A DNA stretch of 5,714 bases from Peptococcaceae bacterium BRH_c23 (GCA_000961805.1 LADV01000045.1:1-5714); one strand, 5' to 3'; positions 1 through 5,714 are shown, numbered from the stretch's first letter. Translations and numbers: made by a program. Notes: generated by a model not told the origin, from the letters alone.

Positions 1-851
1 TCGTTCATTTCTTCTATGTTTTGTCCGACAAACGCTTCTATCGCATATAGACCAATACGATTCAATATCCCTCTCATTTCTGCCATTTGTTTAGCTGCTT
101 GAGTTTTAGAATCAGTTACTAACAAAATAGCTCTATAATTGTTTCGCAAGTTTTGGTCACATTTCTCGACAACTGCAGGCATAGGAGCCACAGTCACATG
201 AAACACCGTATCCCCAACAACAAAATCTCCTGGTCTACCTAACTGAATATCAGCAGTTGTATATGAATGGTTTTCAATTTCCATATGGGGATAACGCAAG
301 GCAAGTTTTGCTCCTATAATATGCTGTGCAACGGCTCCAGCAACTCCTTTTTCATTTGCTGCATCTAGAATGTCTGCAACAATTTGTTGTCCAGATCGGT
401 CTAAAGAAATTTCAACTTCAATTTTTCTCCGCTCAAAATATTCTCTTACTCGTTGAACCAACCATCGTTGAAGACTTTCCATAACATCCTGTCGTTCAGA
501 ATTGGAAAGCCTAGAGAGAACTTCAAGCGAATTCAATCGCCTGACCAATTCTTCTGCAGAGGTTCTGGTTCCTCTTGTTGTCCTACCACCTTCCCGAGCA
601 TATTCGCGTGTTTCACCAAATCTCAGCAAAAGAGCCTTTATAGTTGGCCCCCCGGTTTTACGAACTTGATTCTTCTCTGTTATGTAATCTCCTAACGACA
701 GAGGAAAAGTGTCCTTTATTAGCTCAGTAATAGCAAGTCCAGCACAAACTACATAACGTTTTGGTTCCTGGTCTGGGCTAGGTTTTTGACTCTCATACCA
801 AGACCTGAGTGCTTCTAAAGCCACTTCCATATGAGAATTTGTCGTATTCAA
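1..851 (-). CDS. Probable Type II restriction endonuclease, DUF4928-like (3' end outside window)
   Basis: The frame is open for 283 codons from a TTG at 851 to the left edge, so the C-terminus is missing. The TTG is chosen because GGAG (861-858) sits 6 bases before it; the first ATG (830) has no ribosome site. The start overlaps the methyltransferase stop as TTGA, which suggests translational coupling. The N-terminal third is helical, with a Gly/Arg/Thr-rich patch (EGGRTTRGTRTS, 87-98). A later segment has E191, D201, D209 and the strand TVFHVTVAP (215-223), which could be a degenerate PD-(D/E)XK-type active site with H217 or T220 where ExK is expected. From memory this resembles DUF4928, a family seen beside cytosine methyltransferases. 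Placement directly behind such a gene supports a restriction enzyme cutting unmethylated sites. Family name and nuclease role are inference; the gene itself is secure. Confidence 0.62.
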   Translation of the reverse strand, partial: MNTTNSHMEVALEALRSWYESQKPSPDQEPKRYVVCAGLAITELIKDTFPLSLGDYITEKNQVRKTGGPTIKALLLRFGETREYAREGGRTTRGTRTSAEELVRRLNSLEVLSRLSNSERQDVMESLQRWLVQRVREYFERRKIEVEISLDRSGQQIVADILDAANEKGVAGAVAQHIIGAKLALRYPHMEIENHSYTTADIQLGRPGDFVVGDTVFHVTVAPMPAVVEKCDQNLRNNYRAILLVTDSKTQAAKQMAEMRGILNRIGLYAIEAFVGQNIEEMN

Positions 852-2095
852 CCTGTTCTCCACCTTTCTACAAGTCGTTGCGTAGAACGATACGAAGCAA
901 TAACATCCTGTCTCTCGATCATTTGACTACCTCCGCGAGCATGACTTCCTAATGCATTACATGCTGACTGTAATGGTTCAAGTAATTGACGTGACAACCA
1001 AGATACGACTGGTACAACGAGACCATCACCCATAGCTTCATAGGCATGGTTGTAAGCATCTGGTAACCAAAACGTATCTTCGACCCCCATTAGCCTTGCT
1101 GCCTCCCGAGGTGAAAGTAAACGTGTACGAATTACCCCATTCTCAACAACGACAACAGTTTGTCTACTTGAACCTCCTCTGGGTGTCCGTAGACATCCCG
1201 CGATACCGTCAAAACGAACCTCAGCTCGCTGTACCCCTTGCCTAATACGTTTATAAAGAAAGCCGACTTGAACACCACCAGCTAAACGTGCAGCTTCAAC
1301 TTTATTACGATTTCGATCCGTCATCATCGAGAGCAATCGTTGCGTTTCTTCATCCGAATTCCATGATACCCCGGTTGGTTCACGTTCGATAATTTCGGTG
1401 ATATTTGGTATATAATTGTTCTCTGGAACTGGTACATTCCACCATCTCCATACAGCTTGAAGATGGGCTGGAAGCTTTGATTTTGCCTTTAATAAAGCTT
1501 CCGGGAACCAAATTGAGTTTGCAGCTCCGTTAATTGTAAAGTTGTCAACAGGAACAGTTAGATCTACAGCAACAAGAAATACTCTTTGGCGAGATTGAGG
1601 CACAAAGTGTGATGCGTCAATTACCAATGCCCCAAACTGCATTCCTAATGAAAGCAAAGATTCACATAGACCTTCAAAATCACCGCTGTGAATCAACCCA
1701 ACCACATTCTCAATAACTATTAGTGGTGGTCTATTACCCAACTGTAAAAGACAAAACATATGGTTCCAGAAAGGCCAAAATGCTCCACTTCGACGTGCTA
1801 GCATTCCACTTCGCCAACCAGCTAGAGATAGGTCTTGACAAGGGAAAGAAGCCCATGCCATATCAGCATCTATCGGAATGTTTGATACGTCAGCAACATC
1901 TCCAAGTACAAAATGACTTGCTTCATGGTTCATTCGATAGATTTCTGCTTTTTTGGAGCTGATGTCATTAGCCCAAATACATTCCCAATTATGGCCTAAT
2001 CCCAATTTGGCTAAGCCTACTCCGGCAAAGAATTCAAGAAATTTATATTTTTGCCGAATCAAATTAAAACCCCCATTTGCGAAATTATATATCAT
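848..2095 (-). CDS. DNA (cytosine-5-)-methyltransferase of a restriction-modification system
   Basis: It transfers a methyl group from S-adenosylmethionine to C5 of cytosine in a specific DNA site, protecting host DNA from a partner nuclease. The C5 motifs are present in order: motif I FFAGVGLAKLGL (22-33, SAM binding); motif IV SFPCQDLS with catalytic C86; motif VI IEN (128-130); motif VIII HFVPQSRQRVF (163-173); motif IX RLLSPREAARLMG (325-337); motif X around NHAYEAMGDGLVVPVVSW (349-366). The target-recognition region is roughly 180-320, and about 45 residues follow motif X. At 415 aa it is a normal full-length enzyme with no break. The ATG at 2095 has only a weak ribosome site. A TTG at 2062 (codon 12) lies 7 bases after GGGGG and would put motif I nearer the N-terminus, as is common in the family, so the start is uncertain. 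The sequence recognised cannot be read from here. Confidence 0.95.
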   Translation of the reverse strand: MIYNFANGGFNLIRQKYKFLEFFAGVGLAKLGLGHNWECIWANDISSKKAEIYRMNHEASHFVLGDVADVSNIPIDADMAWASFPCQDLSLAGWRSGMLARRSGAFWPFWNHMFCLLQLGNRPPLIVIENVVGLIHSGDFEGLCESLLSLGMQFGALVIDASHFVPQSRQRVFLVAVDLTVPVDNFTINGAANSIWFPEALLKAKSKLPAHLQAVWRWWNVPVPENNYIPNITEIIEREPTGVSWNSDEETQRLLSMMTDRNRNKVEAARLAGGVQVGFLYKRIRQGVQRAEVRFDGIAGCLRTPRGGSSRQTVVVVENGVIRTRLLSPREAARLMGVEDTFWLPDAYNHAYEAMGDGLVVPVVSWLSRQLLEPLQSACNALGSHARGGSQMIERQDVIASYRSTQRLVERWRTG

Positions 2096-2124
2096 TTTCT
2101 TGCCAAGAAACCCTAATTGTTTTT

Positions 2125-2152
2125 ATTATAGCATAGTAGTTAAACGGAGCAA
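2125..2152 (-). promoter_or_regulatory. Candidate extended -10 promoter for the methyltransferase/nuclease pair
   Basis: On the minus strand a perfect TATAAT (2130-2125) is preceded by TGC, giving the extended -10 form TGnTATAAT. A weak -35, TTGCTC (2152-2147), lies 16 bases upstream. Transcription would start near 2118, leaving a leader of about 23 bases before the ATG at 2095 or about 56 before the TTG at 2062. This would let the restriction-modification pair be expressed apart from the upstream genes. No operator-like inverted repeat or controller-protein gene is visible. Confidence 0.55.
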
Positions 2153-2305
2153 TTTTTTTGTATGAGGTGTACATAAGATGTAGGGCCGATTGTCCGAATC
2201 TAATTCCACTAAACCACCCCCATTCTTAATTCTCTGTACAACTAACTTGATAAGAAAAAGCCATTCTAACCCATGTGCTTGAATTATTACAAAAAATCCT
2301 ATTTC
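2126..2305 (-). other. Stop-free in-frame continuation after the 309-aa gene (59 codons)
   Basis: Directly after the TAA of the upstream gene (2308-2306), the same frame stays open for 59 codons until the TAA at 2128-2126, which lies inside the -10 element of the methyltransferase promoter. The translation starts EIGFFVIIQAHGLEW and includes GLVELDSDNRPYILC, so it is not plain low-complexity sequence. There is no ATG at its head. A GTG (2194-2192), 7 bases after a run of G, could start a 27-aa peptide. It could be a displaced C-terminus, a decayed gene, a small gene or chance. The bases that could have held a terminator for the upstream unit are here, but I see no hairpin followed by a T-run. 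Confidence 0.25.
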
Positions 2306-3235
2306 TTATAATCCGAGTCTTTTGACCTCAAGGTTATGTCTAGATTTCATAGACTCCAATATAACTTTTCCATTCTTGTCGGGGTAACCAATTGATCTGT
2401 TCAATAACATATCAATAGAACTATTGGGGTCATGAAACAATAAACTGTATTTACCACATAGTTCTGGTTCCCGTGTTTTTTCTGCATATACAACACGAAT
2501 TAAAGTATGCCAATCAGCAATTTTTGCAGAGAGAAACTTTACATCTTCCTTTTTTGATACTGGTAATTCTAAGAGTTCTCCATTTAGGCTTTTGTCGAAA
2601 ATCGTTATATCTGTAATAAAATAGAATACCGATAAGCTAACTCTTGAAACGAAATCGTCATAATTAACCCCTCTTGGCAAAACAAAGAAGTCAATTCTCA
2701 CGTTACATTCTTTATTTACCTCTACGACAAAATTGTCTTCTCTATTTGATATTGTTGGGATATATGATAGCTCCATATTAGCTGGGATATAACAACTACA
2801 AATTGGAAATAGAAAAACATTTTTCTTCTGAACTACCCCCGCATGACGAGGGCACCAAACTTTATTCTTATTATCCTTGAAATTAATGACCGGTAGTTTT
2901 ATTCGCTCTTCACTTTCGTCATAGAAACCGTGCCATGATACAGCGTTAATATGTCTATCACAGTAAATTCGGCCTTGTTTTGTTTGTAAACATGCGATAT
3001 CAAAATATGTGTTTTTAGCTGCATCAAATAATATATCTACCTCACCCATATGTGAATTGTATCGTTTATGAGTTTCCTTTAACTTAATTCTCAAAATCTT
3101 ATGACCATTTTTACTAATGATAATGAACTTATTGTGTTTTTCCAATAAATTTAATCTCCCCTTACCGAACCAACTTATTGCCTTCCATGTTATTAATTGA
3201 GACTCTAGGTTATCATCCAATACGTTCATCAACAT
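2306..3235 (-). CDS. Unrecognised 309-aa protein with paired CxRH motifs
   Basis: I do not recognise this family. The protein is complete, appears soluble, and shows no signal peptide or clear membrane segment. It has two short matching Cys/His motifs, CDRH (92-95) and CPRH (128-131), followed by CSC (146-148). These could bind one zinc ion, although C/H spacing alone is weak evidence. The last 130 residues look mixed alpha/beta, with SVFYFITDITIF (202-213) as the most hydrophobic stretch. The ATG at 3235 overlaps the end of the zinc-ribbon gene by 23 bases, and a second ATG at 3229 is equally possible. The ribosome site is poor (AAAGG, 12 bases upstream), so translation is probably coupled to the previous gene. 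Two 60-base stretches counted by hand are 30-35% G+C, lower than most stretches sampled elsewhere. A role in the same pathway as the GIY-YIG and zinc-ribbon proteins is inferred from position only. Confidence 0.75.
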   Translation of the reverse strand: MLMNVLDDNLESQLITWKAISWFGKGRLNLLEKHNKFIIISKNGHKILRIKLKETHKRYNSHMGEVDILFDAAKNTYFDIACLQTKQGRIYCDRHINAVSWHGFYDESEERIKLPVINFKDNKNKVWCPRHAGVVQKKNVFLFPICSCYIPANMELSYIPTISNREDNFVVEVNKECNVRIDFFVLPRGVNYDDFVSRVSLSVFYFITDITIFDKSLNGELLELPVSKKEDVKFLSAKIADWHTLIRVVYAEKTREPELCGKYSLLFHDPNSSIDMLLNRSIGYPDKNGKVILESMKSRHNLEVKRLGL

Positions 3236-3833
3236 ATTTTTTGAGAACCTTTATAAACTTCTTCCATGCGGGTGGATATTCATTGCTTCCAGATTTATAA
3301 ATTTCATGCCCTTCGGGAAGCCCAATTTCAATATGCCACTGCGTCCCGTCTAAAATCGTACTATTAAAATAGTTATTGTTCCAGTATTCAACTTCACAAG
3401 CGGCAATCTCATCAATCAAGTTATACCATTGCTCATTTGACAACTCTTTTTCAGTTAGAACGACATCTTCCATAGCATAATACTCGGAAGGGATTTCATT
3501 TTTCAAGTCCAATAGATTATATCCATTGGATGTTTGTCCGTATCTAAGCCACTTCTTCTCACGTCTGCCGTCTATGTAAACATGGTACGATGTACCGAAA
3601 TAACCGCCAACATAAAAGTCAAAGGAACACATATTTTTTAGTTCAGAGTTATTACCACCAAACCGTTGTCCGCAATTCTTACAAGCTCGGTTTGGACTGT
3701 TAGGAGAGATACAGCACCCGCCAAGCACAATTTCCCTACGCTTCTCATCCCCATAAGCCTCTTGATTCGGCATACCGTATAATAACTTAACAGTATCTGT
3801 TGACCCGCAAGCAGGGCATTTGCGTTTTGCCAT
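3213..3833 (-). CDS. Zinc-ribbon protein with a C-terminal domain of unknown function
   Basis: The N-terminus has the pattern of a zinc ribbon: CPAC (6-9) and CKNC (51-54) form the two knuckles. GGCC (38-41) supplies further cysteines, and YGMPNQEAYG (19-28) fills the loop. Ribbons with this YGMP and LGGC layout occur in small bacterial proteins of unknown function, and they usually bind nucleic acid or another protein. After a linker, residues 70-206 form a second domain rich in aromatic residues, with TQWHIEI (164-170) and SGSNEYPPAWKKF (181-193) as its most distinctive parts. The ATG at 3833 is well supported by GGAGGT (3850-3845) 11 bases upstream. The gene follows the GIY-YIG gene after 45 bases and overlaps the next one, so it belongs to that transcription unit. 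Its function is not known; it may be a sensor or adaptor for the neighbouring nuclease. Confidence 0.82.
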   Translation of the reverse strand: MAKRKCPACGSTDTVKLLYGMPNQEAYGDEKRREIVLGGCCISPNSPNRACKNCGQRFGGNNSELKNMCSFDFYVGGYFGTSYHVYIDGRREKKWLRYGQTSNGYNLLDLKNEIPSEYYAMEDVVLTEKELSNEQWYNLIDEIAACEVEYWNNNYFNSTILDGTQWHIEIGLPEGHEIYKSGSNEYPPAWKKFIKVLKKYVDERIG

Positions 3834-3844
3834 AATATCTTATG

Positions 3845-3850
3845 ACCTCC
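3845..3850 (-). promoter_or_regulatory. Strong ribosome binding site of the zinc-ribbon gene
   Basis: GGAGGT on the minus strand lies 11 bases before the ATG at 3833. It is the closest match to the anti-Shine-Dalgarno consensus in the window and fixes the start of that gene. Confidence 0.8.
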
Positions 3851-3878
3851 GGCGACTTTTTTCTATGTCAATTGCAGT

Positions 3879-4709
3879 TCAATTTGCGTTTAGTCCAAAC
3901 GCTCTGCTCCCGAGTTTATCTTTATATAGATTTTCATAGTCTATAACTTCCGCATTAGTCAACGTCTTAGACAATGTTCTTAGAATTGTAAACTGGAATT
4001 TGCTGTATCTGTCTATTGGCAAAGCCATTAACAGTTTATTACCGCCGTGCCCATTTCTTACGTATTCCTTAAAACGGCCAATAATCCCTTCATTTCCATA
4101 AGCAGAACCAACATATTGTTTGCCATCCTCGGTGTCAACAATTAGATAAACACCGGCAACCGATGAAAGCATTATGTGCCACATCCGATTTGCATCAGGA
4201 TTTTCAACTATCTTCTTCAAGCTATTGTAATCTAACACAAAATCCTCAAAGCCAGGAAAACTGTCATAGCAGCCTTTGGGGAGGATCTCTATTACTTCCT
4301 TTGGTTTCTTATCATTAAGCCACTGATACCAACTTCTTGTGGCACCACCCCATTCTATAACAAGGCGTTCAATTAGGTCTGAAAGAAAATCTGTTCTTCT
4401 TAGTTCATAGAAGTACCACCCTGCTTCCCAAAAGTCGGTATAAATCTGATCAGGTAGTTGCCTTGGTTGGGATACTGCAATTACTTGAAATATACCAATA
4501 AACTTTGCTTGAGTACGATCATGCCCGAGAAAAGTGACGATATAATCACAATCACCAAAAACATTCTTGCTCTGACAGCTTTGATAATGTTCCAATCGCC
4601 CTTCCCTATAGAGCCTGTCTGTATCAAAACCACTGTCTTGATGTCTTACAAGCTTTGTCTTTTTATCTATATCTAACCCACTCATCTTTAAAAGGTCGTT
4701 TAATGTCAA
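3879..4709 (-). CDS. GIY-YIG nuclease family protein with large N-terminal domain
   Basis: The C-terminal 90 residues are a GIY-YIG endonuclease domain, which makes metal-dependent breaks in DNA. GVYLI (186-190) and QYVGSA (198-203) are the two signature strands. R212 is the catalytic arginine, E259 in DYENLYKDKLG is the metal-binding glutamate, and GLNAN (272-276) closes the domain. GHGGN (220-224) is a further conserved-looking loop. Residues 1-180 form a separate domain starting LNDLLKMSGLDI and KLVRHQDSG, with many aromatic residues (EWGGATRSWYQW, 119-130). I recall this architecture as a recurrent 'GIY-YIG nuclease family protein', probably with the N-terminal part recognising the target. 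The TTG at 4709 has AGGTG nine bases upstream. A solitary restriction-type nuclease, a Type II-like enzyme or the effector of a multi-gene system are all possible. No active-site residue is missing. Confidence 0.9.
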   Translation of the reverse strand: MTLNDLLKMSGLDIDKKTKLVRHQDSGFDTDRLYREGRLEHYQSCQSKNVFGDCDYIVTFLGHDRTQAKFIGIFQVIAVSQPRQLPDQIYTDFWEAGWYFYELRRTDFLSDLIERLVIEWGGATRSWYQWLNDKKPKEVIEILPKGCYDSFPGFEDFVLDYNSLKKIVENPDANRMWHIMLSSVAGVYLIVDTEDGKQYVGSAYGNEGIIGRFKEYVRNGHGGNKLLMALPIDRYSKFQFTILRTLSKTLTNAEVIDYENLYKDKLGSRAFGLNAN

Positions 4710-4718
4710 CTTTTTCTA

Positions 4719-4723
4719 CACCT
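4719..4723 (-). promoter_or_regulatory. Ribosome binding site supporting a TTG start (GIY-YIG gene)
   Basis: AGGTG lies nine bases before the TTG at 4709. No ATG or GTG in that frame lies between it and the conserved LNDLLKMSGL segment, so the TTG is the best start. The TTG is also part of TTGA, where a frame left open after the JAB stop ends. Confidence 0.6.
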
Positions 4724-4810
4724 GCCAATCACGATAAGCCGTATGCTCACTGGAATGTATGTTCTTGACGAGACCCGAAGATTAACAGTATTTCTTACGA
4801 AGAGGAAAAA

Positions 4811-5539
4811 TTAGATTATACCTGGCCGATGTCGTCGAGTAATCCGCTTTCTAATACCTCGACCAAACTCGGTATATTCTCCGACCATGCCGAGAATTGC
4901 TGGACAATCCAAAATGACATTATCATCCACGTGTGTGGATAACCTAATCTTTGTACTATTATCAAGATATGTGATATAGCCATTTAGCCATAATCTATAA
5001 TTGCCTAAAGTAAGTTCAATAGTGTTTGTCCCAATCCACCTATGCTCTCTATCAGACTTCCTTTCAAGCTTTGCAATTGTCAAGACCAAACCGACTCTAT
5101 AATTATGACTTAACCAAAACTCAGAGCGACCTTCCACCGATTTAATATCTTGTTTACTGAATTCGTATAGTTTATCATTTATAACCTCATCTTTCGTATC
5201 ATGCGGATGTGTGTGAAAATCTCCGAGGAAATCATATTGAGGCCAAAACGATGTCAATATATCCCTTTTTAATTCTAGTGTGGCATCCACCGGATCACAT
5301 GACACATCTTTTCTTTCTGCAGATGTATCAATGGATAACAGTTCTACACAATACAATGTTTTTTCATCAGGGAGTTTAATCTCGTGTCCCCAAAGAAGGC
5401 CAAAAGTTTCTACCCCTCTTCTTCGATATTCTCCCCCTTTATGGGCGATGCTGTATGCTTCCAACCCGCTTAGACACATCTGTATCAGAACATCTTCGGA
5501 TATCCGGATTACATACCCTTTTGGATTATACTCTTCCAA
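4811..5539 (-). CDS. JAB/JAMM (Mov34/MPN/PAD-1) metalloprotease
   Basis: The protein carries a zinc-dependent isopeptidase active site of the JAMM type. E44 in VETFGLLWG is the catalytic glutamate, H109 and H111 in DFHTHPH are zinc ligands, and S128 with D131 in FSKQDI complete the site. The proteins of this family cut isopeptide or C-terminal bonds of ubiquitin-like tags; in bacteria they occur in tagging-based antiviral systems (for example Cap3 of CBASS and the deubiquitinase of Bil systems). The spacer between H111 and S128 is 16 residues, longer than the usual seven or so. The C-terminus is basic (RGIRKRITRRHRPG, 227-240). The start is TTG with AGAGGGGAG nine bases upstream, and the frame is closed by a TGA farther up with no ATG between. 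The GIY-YIG gene follows after 101 bases. No partner ligase or tag is seen in the window, so the substrate is unknown. Confidence 0.88.
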   Translation of the reverse strand: MEEYNPKGYVIRISEDVLIQMCLSGLEAYSIAHKGGEYRRRGVETFGLLWGHEIKLPDEKTLYCVELLSIDTSAERKDVSCDPVDATLELKRDILTSFWPQYDFLGDFHTHPHDTKDEVINDKLYEFSKQDIKSVEGRSEFWLSHNYRVGLVLTIAKLERKSDREHRWIGTNTIELTLGNYRLWLNGYITYLDNSTKIRLSTHVDDNVILDCPAILGMVGEYTEFGRGIRKRITRRHRPGII

Positions 5540-5548
5540 CTTTGAATA

Positions 5549-5557
5549 CTCCCCTCT
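5549..5557 (-). promoter_or_regulatory. Ribosome binding site supporting a TTG start (JAB gene)
   Basis: AGAGGGGAG lies nine bases before the TTG at 5539. Because the reading frame has only ATA and ATT codons between this site and an upstream TGA, the site decides in favour of TTG. Confidence 0.65.
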
Positions 5558-5637
5558 TGGTTTTATAATTCAACAGTTTCCTGAATATTCCTCCCAAAAT
5601 AAAGTTCCATTTGTTAACTATGTTTTAAGTAACAAAA

Positions 5638-5714
5638 CTAAAATTCCCAAATAATAGGTTCGGGTGTAAAATCTTTTCCCTCCTCGACGATTTCAAATAC
5701 ATCAGCCTTACACC
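5638..5714 (-). CDS. C-terminal end of an unidentified upstream gene (5' part outside window)
   Basis: From the right edge a frame is open for 25 codons and ends in TAG (5640-5638). It reads as an acidic, plausible protein end, CKADVFEIVEEGKDF followed by TPEPIIWEF. Ninety-eight bases then separate it from the JAB start. A second frame from the edge is also open (29 codons, ending in TAA) but looks less like protein, so the choice is a judgement. The position directly upstream of a JAB gene is where a ligase, tag or other partner might lie, but 25 residues are too few to identify a family. Confidence 0.45.
   Translation of the reverse strand, partial: CKADVFEIVEEGKDFTPEPIIWEF

Noticed and set aside
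453..695. An 80-codon plus-strand frame within the restriction-type gene
   Set aside because: It is antisense to a long open minus frame with plausible protein composition, and it has no convincing ribosome site or motif.
1723..2165. Two plus-strand frames (79 and 70 codons) over the methyltransferase start region
   Set aside because: They are opposite the conserved C5-methyltransferase motifs I to VI or reach into its promoter, so they are shadows.
4458..4676. A 72-codon plus-strand frame
   Set aside because: It is antisense to the N-terminal domain of the GIY-YIG gene and contains no motif.
4710..4810. Possible promoter or terminator between the JAB and GIY-YIG genes
   Set aside because: I found no convincing -35/-10 pair and no hairpin followed by a T-run. 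A repeated CTTCG and a repeated GTATG are too short to mean anything.
5565..5612. A 15-codon ATG frame between the cut-off gene and the JAB gene (MELYFGRNIQETVEL)
   Set aside because: It has no ribosome site upstream and is too short to support from the sequence alone. A GGGAGG inside it is not placed to serve the JAB start.
5280..5654. A 124-codon open frame on the plus strand
   Set aside because: It lies antisense to the 5' half of the JAB gene, whose active-site motifs prove the minus frame, and its translation shows no recognisable motif.
1..5714. CRISPR array, tRNA, insertion sequence ends or attachment-site repeats
   Set aside because: No regularly spaced repeats, cloverleaf-like segments, transposase or integrase motifs were seen on reading both strands. 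Long-range repeats could not be searched by computation.

Overview
The window reads as a defence island from an AT-rich bacterium. All recognisable genes lie on the minus strand, so transcription runs from right to left. Three genes begin with TTG behind clear purine-rich Shine-Dalgarno sites (AGAGGGGAG, AGGTG, GGAG), and a fourth has GGAGGT. Strong ribosome sites plus TTG starts in AT-rich DNA suggest a Bacillota-like host. This is an inference from style, because no housekeeping gene is present.

Right part (5714 to 2306, in transcription order): the last codons of an unidentified gene; a JAB/JAMM (MPN-type) metalloprotease, 242 aa; a GIY-YIG nuclease with a large N-terminal domain, 276 aa; a two-domain protein with an N-terminal zinc ribbon, 206 aa; and a 309-aa protein I do not recognise, whose start overlaps the end of the zinc-ribbon gene by 23 bases. 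The tight spacing makes the last three genes a likely transcription unit, and the JAB gene may belong to it. A ubiquitin-type isopeptidase fold next to a nuclease and two possible zinc proteins is the most unusual part of the window.

Left part (2305 to 1): a 210-base gap carries an extended -10 promoter. It is followed by a complete C5-cytosine DNA methyltransferase (415 aa as called) and a partial gene that runs off the left edge. The partial gene starts at a TTG overlapping the methyltransferase stop (TTGA). It has the look of the DUF4928 family, which I recall as a partner of cytosine methyltransferases, so the pair is probably a Type II restriction-modification system with the methylase translated first.

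The two halves may be independent systems that share an island, or a combined one. The window shows no integrase, insertion sequence, tRNA, CRISPR array or convincing intrinsic terminator. No E1, E2 or ubiquitin-like gene lies inside it, although the cut-off gene at the right edge could be one.
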